From the NCBI RefSeq assembly GCF_000382345.1, contig NZ_KB908106.1, positions 1 through 64,000 on the forward strand: DNA of 64,000 bases, read 5' to 3'. This document shows positions 1 through 7,464 of this stretch, in pieces (within the stretch, counting starts at the first letter, position 1; each line of letters opens with the position of its first letter). Below the pieces are notes generated by a model that was not told where the DNA came from, searched no databases, and was given only the letters and a program-made list of their open reading frames with translations. Source of the stretch: Massilia niastensis DSM 21313 (GTDB lineage: Bacteria > Pseudomonadota > Gammaproteobacteria > Burkholderiales > Burkholderiaceae_D). The position numbers and the translations under genes were made by a program.

Positions 1-207
1 TTCGGTACTGCATTTTTGCTGCACTGCGAAGCGTTGTGTTCGTCAGCAGCAGAGAAGCGAGATTATGCGGTGTTTTGCGTTTGTCGTCAACTTCTTTTTG
101 TTTCACCCTCTGTTCAGAGCGCTTTGCAGCACTGTCTGCGTCGAGGGAGCGAGACTATAGCAAGCCGCGCCCGGTTAACGCAAGAGGGACATGCAGTTGG
201 CGTTCGC
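1..207. other. Left edge, no gene recognised
   Basis: This stretch lies downstream of the phospholipase D-type gene, which is on the minus strand. I see no frame here with a recognisable protein, no tRNA and no clear terminator. It is slightly richer in A and T than its surroundings. It may contain the end of a neighbouring transcription unit that lies outside the window. Confidence 0.4.
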
Positions 208-1746
208 TTACAACAACCAGTCGATGGGCAGCCAGGACATCAGCCAGACGGCCGTGCGCTTGCGCCAGGTCGTGCCCGGCTCCACGTCATGCCGCAGCGT
301 CCTCCCCTCCTGACGTTCGATCCAATACAGGGCGCCGTCCTTGTCGAGGCGAACCTCATAGGCACGCTTCGGGATGGCGCGATCCAGCCTCAGCGCCAGG
401 CGGCGCGCCAGCTCCGGGCTATCGATGACCACGCCCATTTCGGTATTCAGGTGCATGGAGCGCTGGTCGAGATTGAAGGAACCGACGAACAGGCGCTCTC
501 CGTCCACGGCGAACGTCTTTGCATGCAGGGCCGAATCCGAGCTTCCCGGACCGCCCGCCTGCTTTTCCCCCGGCTCTCCCGCCCATTCGCGCCGCAATTC
601 ATACAATCTCACACCCGCCTCCAGCAGCGGCTTGCGCCACTCGGCATAACCGGCATGCACCGCCGCGACGTCGGTCGCTTCCAGTGAATTGGTCAGCACC
701 CGGACGCTTGCGCCGCGCCTGGCGAAGCCGATGAACTCATTCGCGGTGTCCTTGCCGGGCACAAAATACGGCGAGACGAGGTCGAGACCGCGCTGCGGAT
801 TGCCGAACAAGGCCCTGAGCTTGTCGGCGACGATCCCATTCTTCCCCGGGTTGCCGGTCACTTTGCCGGGCGAGTCGCTGAGCAGCCGCACCGGCGCCCA
901 GTCGAAGGACGGCGCTCCCTGCGTCAGCTGGTCGAAAAATGGCAAATTCCGGACCGCCTCCATATATGTGTGCGCAAGCGCGGCGTCGCGCGTCGGCTGC
1001 GCAGCACCGGCAGCGGCAGCGGACACGATCGAGGCCAGCGGATAGGCGGAGGGGCTGTTCCAGTAGCGGTCGAAGGTGTTCGAAACCTCCCTCACCACCG
1101 GCCCGACGGTGATCACGTCCAGGTCGACAAACAGCACCGCGCTCGCGGCGCCGTAGTATTCGTCGCCGACGTTGCGCCCGCCGACGATGCTGATCTGGTT
1201 ATCCGCAGTGAAGGACTTGTTATGCATGCGCCGGTTCACGCGCGCGAAATCGGTCACGAAATTGAGTGCACGCGGCTTCCGGATTGCGAACGGATTGAAC
1301 AGGCGGACTTCGATCAGCGGATGCGCATCCAGCTCCGCCAGCACCGCGTCGAGTCCGGACGTGGTGTTATCGTCGAGTAGCAGGCGAACCCGCACGCCGC
1401 GGCCGGCCGCCGCCTTGAGTTCGTCGAACAGCAGGGTGCCGGTGGTGTCGTTGCGCCAGATGTAGTACTGGATATCCAGGCTGCGCTGCGCATGCTGCGC
1501 CAGCAGGGCCCGGGCGGCGAAGGCCTCGCGCCCTTCCTGCAGCGCATGAATCCCCGTCAACCCGGGATGGGCGACGGTCAGCGGAACGATACACCTGCCC
1601 AGGTAGGTGTCGTCGGTGCCGGTCACGGCCACCGAGGCGGCGCGCCGGTTCAGCGCCGGCAACGAATCGACCTTGCTCGCGACCACGATCACTCCCGCGA
1701 AGAGCGCCAACGAGAGCAGCCAAAGCAGCTTTCGTGGCGCCCTCAC
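208..1746 (-). CDS. Phospholipase D family protein (cardiolipin synthase C-like)
   Basis: Predicted membrane-anchored phosphatidyltransferase or phospholipase of the PLD superfamily, 512 residues. Two HKD motifs are visible: His175-Lys177-Asp182, followed by a Gly-Gly, and His408-Lys410-Asp415. These are the two catalytic halves of the family. Residues 7-24 form one hydrophobic segment that should act as an uncleaved anchor or signal. Length and layout resemble ClsC/YmdC-type cardiolipin synthases, but the substrate cannot be settled from sequence. The start is a GTG preceded by a GAAGGG ribosome site lying in the end of the enoyl-CoA hydratase gene, which stops 3 bases upstream, so the two are probably co-transcribed. 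Confidence 0.88.
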   Translation of the reverse strand: MRAPRKLLWLLSLALFAGVIVVASKVDSLPALNRRAASVAVTGTDDTYLGRCIVPLTVAHPGLTGIHALQEGREAFAARALLAQHAQRSLDIQYYIWRNDTTGTLLFDELKAAAGRGVRVRLLLDDNTTSGLDAVLAELDAHPLIEVRLFNPFAIRKPRALNFVTDFARVNRRMHNKSFTADNQISIVGGRNVGDEYYGAASAVLFVDLDVITVGPVVREVSNTFDRYWNSPSAYPLASIVSAAAAGAAQPTRDAALAHTYMEAVRNLPFFDQLTQGAPSFDWAPVRLLSDSPGKVTGNPGKNGIVADKLRALFGNPQRGLDLVSPYFVPGKDTANEFIGFARRGASVRVLTNSLEATDVAAVHAGYAEWRKPLLEAGVRLYELRREWAGEPGEKQAGGPGSSDSALHAKTFAVDGERLFVGSFNLDQRSMHLNTEMGVVIDSPELARRLALRLDRAIPKRAYEVRLDKDGALYWIERQEGRTLRHDVEPGTTWRKRTAVWLMSWLPIDWLL

Positions 1747-1749
1747 TCG

Positions 1750-2526
1750 TCAGAGCCCTTCGAAATTCGGCTTGCGTTTCTCCAGGAAGGCCGACATGCC
1801 CTCTTTCTGGGCCGGCGTGCCGAATGCGGCGTGGAAGAAACGGCGCTCATAGCGTACGCCCTCGGTCAGGGTCGTCTCATAGGCGCGGTTGACCGAATCC
1901 TTGATCGCCATCGCGACGCTCACCGGCATCTCGGCGATCTGGGTCGCGACCGCCAGCGCCTCTTCCATCAGCCGGTCGGCCGGGAAGATGCGCGACACCA
2001 GTCCGGTGCGCTCGGCTTCCGCCGCATCGATCATGCGCGAGGTCAGCAGCATGTCCATCGCCTTCGACTTGCCGATCGCGCGCGGCAGGCGCTGGGTGCC
2101 GCCGGCGCCCGGGGTCACGCCGACCTTGATCTCAGGCTGGCCGAACTTGGCGCTGTCGGAAGCGATCAGGAAGTCGCACATCATCGCCAGTTCGCAGCCG
2201 CCGCCCAGGGCGTAGCCGGCCACCACGCCGATGACCGGCTTGCGCACATTCAGGATGTGTTCCCAGTTGCGGCCGATGTAATTACCCGGATAGGTATCGG
2301 CATAGGTGTAGTTGGCCATCGCGGCGATGTCCGCGCCCGCGGCGAACACCTTGTCGCTGCCCGACAGGACGATGACGTTGACGGCCGGGTCGGCGTCGAA
2401 CTTGTACAGGGCCTGGCCCAGCTCGTTCATCATGTTGTCGTTCAGCGCGTTCATCGCCTTCGGACGGTTCAGGCGGATCACGGCGACCTTGCCGTGGGTT
2501 TCGATCAGCAGATCTGCATATTCCAT
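1750..2526 (-). CDS. Enoyl-CoA hydratase
   Basis: Crotonase-fold enzyme of 258 residues that hydrates trans-2-enoyl-CoA to 3-hydroxyacyl-CoA in fatty-acid beta-oxidation. The two catalytic glutamates of the family are present (Glu112 in GGGCEL and Glu132 in FGQPE), as is the oxyanion-hole region AAGADIAAM near residue 62. An in-frame ATG lies 15 bases further upstream at 2541. The start at 2526 is preferred because a GAAGGGA ribosome site is correctly spaced in front of it and because family members begin at this point. It is the first gene of a two-gene unit with the phospholipase D-type gene. The functional link between the two is not obvious. Confidence 0.93.
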   Translation of the reverse strand: MEYADLLIETHGKVAVIRLNRPKAMNALNDNMMNELGQALYKFDADPAVNVIVLSGSDKVFAAGADIAAMANYTYADTYPGNYIGRNWEHILNVRKPVIGVVAGYALGGGCELAMMCDFLIASDSAKFGQPEIKVGVTPGAGGTQRLPRAIGKSKAMDMLLTSRMIDAAEAERTGLVSRIFPADRLMEEALAVATQIAEMPVSVAMAIKDSVNRAYETTLTEGVRYERRFFHAAFGTPAQKEGMSAFLEKRKPNFEGL

Positions 2527-2602
2527 GAGACATCCCTTCATCGGTTTGGACGGATTGCCGCGATTGTAACGGTTCCTGCCGCGTAATCGGCGGTATGATT
2601 AT

Positions 2603-3904
2603 TTGTTCAGCAATACGCTCCGCGAGACTACCATCCTTTTCCTACGCAACAAGCGCATCGCCCGCCACTTCGCCGGCGACAGGCTGCTGGGCAGCGCCGA
2701 TTTCCGCCGTTTCTGGTTCAGCAGCATCCTGGCCCACTTCGGCTCCCAGATCACCCTGCTGGCCCTGCCGATCTGCGCCGCCCTGCTGATGCACGCGACA
2801 CCCGGCCAGATGGGCATCCTGGCCGCCTTCGAATCCCTGCCCTTCCTGCTGTTCGGGCTCCCGTCCGGCGTCCTGCTGGACCGCAACCGGCGCCTGCCGA
2901 TCATGATGTGCAGCGACCTGATGGTGGCCACCGCCCTGGCCAGCGTGCCGCTCGCCTGGTGGTTCGACGCGCTGTCGGTTGGCTGGCTGTACGCGGTGGG
3001 CTTCGCCATCGGCACCGGCTACGTGGTCGGCGGCAGCGCCGAGCAGGTATTCCTGACCTTCCTGGTCGGACGCGACGGCCTGGTGGATGCGCAATCGAAG
3101 TTCGCCGCGACCGAGTCGGCGGCCCGGCTGGTCGGTCCGGGCATGGCCGGCGCCCTGGTGCAGGTACTGGGCGCCCCGGTAGCCATCTTATGCAACGTCG
3201 CCGGCTTCGTCCTCTCCCTGTGGAACCTGACCCGCATCCGGGCGCGCGAACCGAAACCGGAGCGCCCGCCTTCGCATCCGCTGCGCGACATCCAGGAAGG
3301 GCTGGCCTTCGTCTGGAACCACCGGCTGCTGCGCACCCTCGCCTATACCTCGGCCAGCTGGCACCTGCTGTTCTATGGCTACACGGCCCTGCACGTGCTG
3401 TTCGCCACCCGCGTGCTCGGCATGTCGCCCGGCGTGATGGGAACGGCGCAAATGCTGGGCGGCGCCGGCATCCTGGCGGCGTCGATGCTGGTCAAGCCGC
3501 TCTCGCGGCGGCTGGGCACCGGCAGCGCGATCCTGGTCGGACTGTGCATGTCGGCGCTCGGCTTCGCCCTGGTGCCGGCGATTCCGCCGGCGCTGTTCGG
3601 CAGCGCCACCCTGACGGCGCTCGCCTACGGCATCGTGGTGTTCTGGATCGATTGCGGCGCCACCCTGTTCTTCGTCCCCTATTCCGCGCTGCGCCAGCGG
3701 GTCACGCCGGACGCGCTGCTGGGACGGATGGTGGCGACCATGCGCGCGCTCACCGTGGCCGCCGCGCCGCTGGGAGCGATGCTGGCCGGCGCGCTCGGGG
3801 AGGGTTTCGGCGTGCGCGCGGGACTGGTGTGCATCGCGCTGGGCGCGATTGCGCTGGCGGCAGGCGCCGTGTTCGGCGCCCGCCTGCGCGAGGTGCGCGA
3901 TTAA
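2603..3904 (+). CDS. MFS transporter
   Basis: Major facilitator superfamily exporter of 433 residues with about 12 hydrophobic segments in two halves. After a short basic N-terminus comes the typical opening (DFRRFWFSSILAHFGSQ), then the loop-2/3 signature region with LPSGVLLDRNRR around residues 90-101, which resembles the family motif A. It is most like the enterobactin/multidrug exporter branch, but the substrate is unknown. The first usable start in this frame is a TTG. No ATG occurs before the second membrane segment, so TTG is chosen. The gene is divergent from the enoyl-CoA hydratase gene and convergent with mltA. Confidence 0.85.
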   Translation: MFSNTLRETTILFLRNKRIARHFAGDRLLGSADFRRFWFSSILAHFGSQITLLALPICAALLMHATPGQMGILAAFESLPFLLFGLPSGVLLDRNRRLPIMMCSDLMVATALASVPLAWWFDALSVGWLYAVGFAIGTGYVVGGSAEQVFLTFLVGRDGLVDAQSKFAATESAARLVGPGMAGALVQVLGAPVAILCNVAGFVLSLWNLTRIRAREPKPERPPSHPLRDIQEGLAFVWNHRLLRTLAYTSASWHLLFYGYTALHVLFATRVLGMSPGVMGTAQMLGGAGILAASMLVKPLSRRLGTGSAILVGLCMSALGFALVPAIPPALFGSATLTALAYGIVVFWIDCGATLFFVPYSALRQRVTPDALLGRMVATMRALTVAAAPLGAMLAGALGEGFGVRAGLVCIALGAIALAAGAVFGARLREVRD

Positions 3905-3910
3905 AAAGGA

Positions 3911-5188
3911 CTAGCGCTGCCGCGACACCGACTGGGCCGGCGCCAACGGCGCCGCCGGGCGCGGCAACAGCACCCAGATCGTGCCGCGCTGCTTCATCTT
4001 CCCTGCGTTGTCCACCGCCGGGGCGCCGAAGCCGTAGAAGAAGTCCGCCCGCACCGCGCCGCGGATGGCGCCGCCGGTATCCTGCGCCATCATCAGGCGC
4101 TGCATCGGCACTTCGCTGCCGGCCTCGGTGGTGGCCAGGAACAGCGGCGCGCCGAGCGGCACGAAGGCCGGGTCGATCGCCACCGAGCGCCCCGGGGTCA
4201 GCGGCACGCCCAGCGCGCCCTTCGGGCCGACAGAAGGGTCGGGCAGGCGCTCCTCGCGGAAGAAGATATAGCTGGGATTGACGTTGAACAGCTCCTGCTG
4301 GCGTCCCGGATGGGTGGCGATCCAGGCGCGGATACCCTGGGCGGTCGCCTCCTCGGCGCTCAGTTCGCCCTGCTCCACCAGCCAGCGGCCGATCGCCTTG
4401 TAGGGATGGCCGTTCTGGTCGGCGTAGGAGACGCGCACGGTTTCGCCGCTATCGAGCTGCACGCGGCCCGAACCCTGCACCTCGAGGAAGAAGGCTTCGA
4501 CCGGATCGTTCACCCACAGCAGCTCCTTGCCCGACAGCGGCGCGCGCGCGATGTCGGCCCGGCTGTTATAGGGAATGACGCTCTTGCCCGACAGGCGGCC
4601 GCGCAGGCGCCGGCTCTTCAGGTCGGGGTAGACGCTGCCCAGGTCGATGGTGATGAGGTCGTCCGGCACCCGGTAGAGCGGGGTCTGGTAGGCGCCGTTG
4701 CGCTTGCGCGAGCCATACAGCATCGCCTCGTAGTAGCCGGTGATCAGGCCGGTGTCGGCGCCATCCGCGCTGCGCATCAGGTTGGGGACGAAGTAGCCCT
4801 CGAAGAACTGGCGCACGGCGGCGGCATCGCCCGCATCGACCGTGCGCGCGGCCGCGCAGGGCAGCTTCCAGTCGGCCTTGGACGCCAGGCCGCGGCAGGA
4901 CTGCATGAAGGCGGGCCAGGCTTCGCGCAGATCGTCCTGCTCCCAGCCGGGCAGCGCGCCGAAGGTGGTGGGCGTCATCGGGGGCACCGGCTGGACCGGC
5001 GGCACCACCACGGGGCCGAGCGGCGGCGGCATCCGGTCGGGCGGGATCGGCGCCTGCTGCGGCGTGGGCGGGATCGGCGGGACCGCCGGCTCGGGCGGGA
5101 TCGGGCCCTGCGGCGGCGTGGTGGAACAGGCGCTCAAAAAGGCGACGAGGGCAAGCGAAGCGGTTACACTGCGGCGTGTCGAAAGCAT
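3911..5188 (-). CDS. mltA: Membrane-bound lytic murein transglycosylase A
   Basis: Outer-membrane lipoprotein of 425 residues that cleaves peptidoglycan glycan strands to 1,6-anhydromuropeptides. The N-terminus is a lipoprotein signal with lipobox LSAC and lipidated Cys21. It is followed by a proline-rich linker of about 50 residues, then the MltA domain and the C-terminal 3D domain with the conserved AQDTGGAIRG stretch that carries the catalytic aspartate region. The open frame continues upstream for another 130 codons, but that part has no signal and lies antisense to other genes, so the start at 5188 is used. The long Pro-rich spacer would let the enzyme reach from the outer membrane to the wall. 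Confidence 0.92.
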   Translation of the reverse strand: MLSTRRSVTASLALVAFLSACSTTPPQGPIPPEPAVPPIPPTPQQAPIPPDRMPPPLGPVVVPPVQPVPPMTPTTFGALPGWEQDDLREAWPAFMQSCRGLASKADWKLPCAAARTVDAGDAAAVRQFFEGYFVPNLMRSADGADTGLITGYYEAMLYGSRKRNGAYQTPLYRVPDDLITIDLGSVYPDLKSRRLRGRLSGKSVIPYNSRADIARAPLSGKELLWVNDPVEAFFLEVQGSGRVQLDSGETVRVSYADQNGHPYKAIGRWLVEQGELSAEEATAQGIRAWIATHPGRQQELFNVNPSYIFFREERLPDPSVGPKGALGVPLTPGRSVAIDPAFVPLGAPLFLATTEAGSEVPMQRLMMAQDTGGAIRGAVRADFFYGFGAPAVDNAGKMKQRGTIWVLLPRPAAPLAPAQSVSRQR

Positions 5189-5198
5189 AAGGAACGAT

Positions 5199-5360
5199 AT
5201 GTGGATCTTGATGGTGGAAGCCGGCGTGGCATTGTTCCTGCTGGTGTTTATCGTCTGGTGGACGATGTTCGCCGGCCGCAAGGACGTCGACCGCAAGGCC
5301 CCTCCCCGGCCGCCGGCGCCGGGTGACGCACGAAGCGACGGCGACCGGGACAAGCCTTGA
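5199..5360 (+). CDS. Small single-pass membrane protein, unknown function
   Basis: A 53-residue open frame with a hydrophobic segment at residues 4-25 ending in WWTMFAG, then a basic, proline-rich tail. An AAGGA ribosome site precedes the ATG. It starts 10 bases from the divergent mltA start. Its stop codon directly abuts the stop codon of apaG on the other strand, so it fits exactly into the gap between two genes. No family is recognised. The membrane-like composition and clean ribosome site argue for a real gene, but proof would need conservation in relatives. Confidence 0.62.
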   Translation: MWILMVEAGVALFLLVFIVWWTMFAGRKDVDRKAPPRPPAPGDARSDGDRDKP

Positions 5361-5735
5361 TCAGTGCAATGCGCGCGGCAGCGACAGCACGAACTCGGGA
5401 ATGGTGACTTCGAAGCGATGGCCGTCCTCGGCCACGCAGAAGTATTCACCCGCCATCGAGCCCTGCGGCGTGGCGATCTGGGTGCCGCTCGAGTATTCGA
5501 ACTGCTCGCCCGGCTGCAGCAGCGGCTGGTGGCCGACCACGCCCAGGCCGCGCACTTCCTGTACATGATTGCTGGCATCGGTAATCACCCAATGACGCGA
5601 GATCAGCTGCGCGGCGATACTGCCGGTGTTCCTGATCGTGATCGTATAAGTGAACACGAAATTGCCCTGGTCCGGATTGGACTGCTCCGGCAAGTATTGC
5701 GTTTTGACGGTAACAGCGAAATCGTAAGCGGACAT
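5361..5735 (-). CDS. apaG: ApaG protein
   Basis: ApaG/F-box-associated domain protein of 124 residues, the usual family length. Recognisable parts are the N-terminal strand region VTVKTQYLPEQS, the conserved YTITIRNTG and LISRHWVITD stretches, and the glycine-rich VRGLGVVGHQPLL segment. In enterobacteria ApaG is linked to Co2+/Mg2+ resistance and dinucleoside tetraphosphate metabolism. Its molecular role is still unclear. The frame is open 26 codons further upstream, but an AAGGAAAG ribosome site precedes the ATG at 5735, which also matches the family N-terminus. Confidence 0.93.
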   Translation of the reverse strand: MSAYDFAVTVKTQYLPEQSNPDQGNFVFTYTITIRNTGSIAAQLISRHWVITDASNHVQEVRGLGVVGHQPLLQPGEQFEYSSGTQIATPQGSMAGEYFCVAEDGHRFEVTIPEFVLSLPRALH

Positions 5736-5910
5736 TGACTTTCCTTGCGTGGAATTGGAAATTGCTCGCCTGACATCAGAGCGGGCGCTTGTGCCGTATG
5801 GCGCAAACGACAATCATACCGCCTGTGGACGAAAGCAGTCGCCAGGCCTGCGGCGGCTTGCACCCAAGCAGCGTAAAATAGCGGATTCACCGTAACCGCA
5901 CCGTCCTCCC

Positions 5911-6579
5911 ATGACCTACCGTATCGCTCCCAGCATCCTGTCCGCCGACTTTGCCCGCCTGGGCGAGGAAGTGCGCAATGTCGTCGCCGCCGGCGCCGAC
6001 ATCATCCACTTCGACGTGATGGACAACCACTACGTCCCCAACCTGACCATCGGCCCGCTGGTGTGCCAGGCGATCCGCCCGCACGTGCAGGTGCCGATCG
6101 ACGTGCACCTGATGGTCAAGCCGGTCGACCGCATCATCCCGGACTTCGCCAAGGCCGGCGCCGACATCATCACCTTCCACCCGGAAGCGTCGGACCATAT
6201 CGACCGCACCCTGCAGCTGATCCGCGACAACGGCTGCAAGGCCGGCCTGGTGTTCAACCCGCACACCCCGATGCACTACCTGGACCACGTGATGGACAAG
6301 ATCGACATCATCCTGATCATGTCGGTCAACCCGGGCTTCGGCGGCCAGTCCTTCATCCCGCAGGCACTCAAGAAGACCGCGATCGCGCGCCGCATGATCG
6401 ACGAATCGGGCCGCGACATCATGCTGGAAGTCGATGGCGGCATCAAGGCCGAGAACATCGCCGAAGTGGCGGCCGCAGGCGCCGACACCTTCGTGGCCGG
6501 TTCGGCCATCTTCGGCAAACCCGACTACAAGGCCGTGATCGACGCCATGCGCGCCGAACTGGCCAAGGTCGGTAAATAA
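5911..6579 (+). CDS. rpe: Ribulose-phosphate 3-epimerase
   Basis: Interconverts D-ribulose 5-phosphate and D-xylulose 5-phosphate in the pentose phosphate and Calvin-type pathways. The 222-residue TIM barrel shows the family hallmarks: IAPSILSADFARLGEE at the N-terminus, HFDVMDNHYVPNLTIGP, HLMVKPVDR, the VNPGFGGQSFIP phosphate-loop region and the terminal LEVDGGIKAENI. Metal ligands expected in HFDVMD and DVHLM are kept. The stop codon overlaps the gph start by one base (TAATG), so the two genes are translationally coupled. This is the first gene of the rpe-gph-trp block. Confidence 0.97.
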   Translation: MTYRIAPSILSADFARLGEEVRNVVAAGADIIHFDVMDNHYVPNLTIGPLVCQAIRPHVQVPIDVHLMVKPVDRIIPDFAKAGADIITFHPEASDHIDRTLQLIRDNGCKAGLVFNPHTPMHYLDHVMDKIDIILIMSVNPGFGGQSFIPQALKKTAIARRMIDESGRDIMLEVDGGIKAENIAEVAAAGADTFVAGSAIFGKPDYKAVIDAMRAELAKVGK

Positions 6580-7277
6580 TGCGGGCCGGCGCAGCGGCGA
6601 TCAAGGCCGCCATCATCGACCTGGACGGCACCATGCTCGACACGGTGCCCGACTTCGAGGCGGCCCTGAACGGCATGCGCCGCGACCTGGGCCTGGCTCC
6701 CATCACCCAGGAGACCATCAAGCCGCTGGTCGGCAAGGGCTCCGAGAAGCTGGTGCGCGACGTGCTCTCGCTCGACTGGGAAACGGCGCGCGTGGAGGAG
6801 GCCTACCATGACGCCATGGCCGGCTACCAGCGCCACTACCTCGCCATCAACGGCGAACGCGCCACCCTGTTCGACGGCGTGCTCGAGGGGCTGGACGCCA
6901 TGCGCGCGCTGGGCCTGCGCCTGGCCTGCGTGACCAACAAGCCGGTCGCGTTCACCACCCCGCTGCTGGCGCAAAAAGGATTGGCGCCGTATTTCGAGCT
7001 GGTCTACGGCGGCGATTCGTTCCCGAAGAAGAAGCCCGACCCGATGCCGCTGCTGCAGGTGTGCAGCGCCTTCGACCTGCCGCCGAGCCAGGTGGTGGCG
7101 ATCGGCGATTCCTCGAACGACGCCGAAGCCGCGCGGGCCGCTGCCTGCTATGTGCTCACCGTGCCATATGGATATAACCACGGACGGCCTATACAAGAAA
7201 TTAATTCCGATGGTATAGTTAGTTCGCTGCTGGACGCAGCTGACCTGATCCGTGCCCACAATCGCACATCACGCTAA
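6579..7277 (+). CDS. gph: Phosphoglycolate phosphatase
   Basis: HAD-superfamily phosphatase of 232 residues that removes phosphate from 2-phosphoglycolate. The four HAD motifs are visible: IIDLDGTMLDT near residue 9, VTNKPVA near 115, the KKKPDP lysine near 150 and AIGDSSNDAEAA near 175. It overlaps rpe by one base. The last 30 codons (about 7165-7225) are unusually rich in A and T compared with the rest of the gene. This fits a promoter for the trp leader being embedded in the 3' end of the coding region. Confidence 0.95.
   Translation: MRAGAAAIKAAIIDLDGTMLDTVPDFEAALNGMRRDLGLAPITQETIKPLVGKGSEKLVRDVLSLDWETARVEEAYHDAMAGYQRHYLAINGERATLFDGVLEGLDAMRALGLRLACVTNKPVAFTTPLLAQKGLAPYFELVYGGDSFPKKKPDPMPLLQVCSAFDLPPSQVVAIGDSSNDAEAARAAACYVLTVPYGYNHGRPIQEINSDGIVSSLLDAADLIRAHNRTSR
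7190..7219 (+). promoter_or_regulatory. Candidate trp promoter inside the 3' end of gph
   Basis: A -35-like TATACA at 7190-7195 (4 of 6 matches) and a -10-like TATAGT at 7214-7219 (5 of 6) are separated by 18 bases. They lie in an AT-rich island within the otherwise GC-rich end of gph. Transcription would start near 7226, about 60 bases before the leader peptide. This is pattern inference only. Confidence 0.4.
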
Positions 7278-7288
7278 CTTATATATAC

Positions 7289-7375
7289 ATGTTTTTCACC
7301 AAAAAACACACTGTCAACCAGACCGGCGCCCTTGAGGCCTGGCTGTGGCGACGCTGGCAATCCTGGGCTAAGTAA
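7289..7375 (+). CDS. trpL: trp operon leader peptide
   Basis: A 28-codon open frame that starts at ATG 7289 and ends at TAA 7373-7375. It encodes four tryptophans in its last eleven residues (positions 18, 20, 23 and 26, in AWLWRRWQSW). Four Trp codons in such a short peptide, directly followed by a terminator-type hairpin and then trpE, is the classical arrangement for ribosome-mediated attenuation. No strong ribosome-binding site is visible before the ATG. The peptide has no expected function beyond sensing charged tRNA-Trp. It is too short for usual gene callers. Confidence 0.8.
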   Translation: MFFTKKHTVNQTGALEAWLWRRWQSWAK

Positions 7376-7388
7376 CCCGTCCCGATTG

Positions 7389-7422
7389 CTGCCGGTCGCG
7401 CTCGTCCTCCGGCAGGTTTTTT
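7389..7422 (+). terminator. trp attenuator (intrinsic terminator)
   Basis: A 7-bp stem, CTGCCGG (7389-7395) with CCGGCAG (7409-7415), has a 13-base loop and is followed by G and six T residues (7417-7422). It lies 14 bases after the trpL stop codon and 43 bases before trpE. The left arm can alternatively join a longer pairing with the Trp-codon region: GCAATC at 7357-7362 pairs with GATTGC at 7384-7389, and GCGAC at 7348-7352 pairs with GTCGC at 7395-7399. This would disrupt the terminator. Confidence 0.75.
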
Positions 7423-7432
7423 GACAAGAACC

Positions 7433-7452
7433 ACCGCCCCTCCTTGGGCGGT
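7433..7452 (+). promoter_or_regulatory. Hairpin next to the trpE ribosome-binding site
   Basis: ACCGCCC (7433-7439) pairs with GGGCGGT (7446-7452), leaving a six-base loop CTCCTT. The loop contains CTCC, which is complementary to the GGAG ribosome site of trpE at 7455-7458. The hairpin might influence trpE translation. There is no T-tract, so it is not a terminator. Confidence 0.45.
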
Positions 7453-7464
7453 CTGGAGAAAAGC

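Noticed and set aside
5188..5578. Upstream extension of the mltA frame by 130 codons
   Set aside because: The extension lies opposite the small membrane protein and inside apaG, and the lipoprotein signal starts at 5188.
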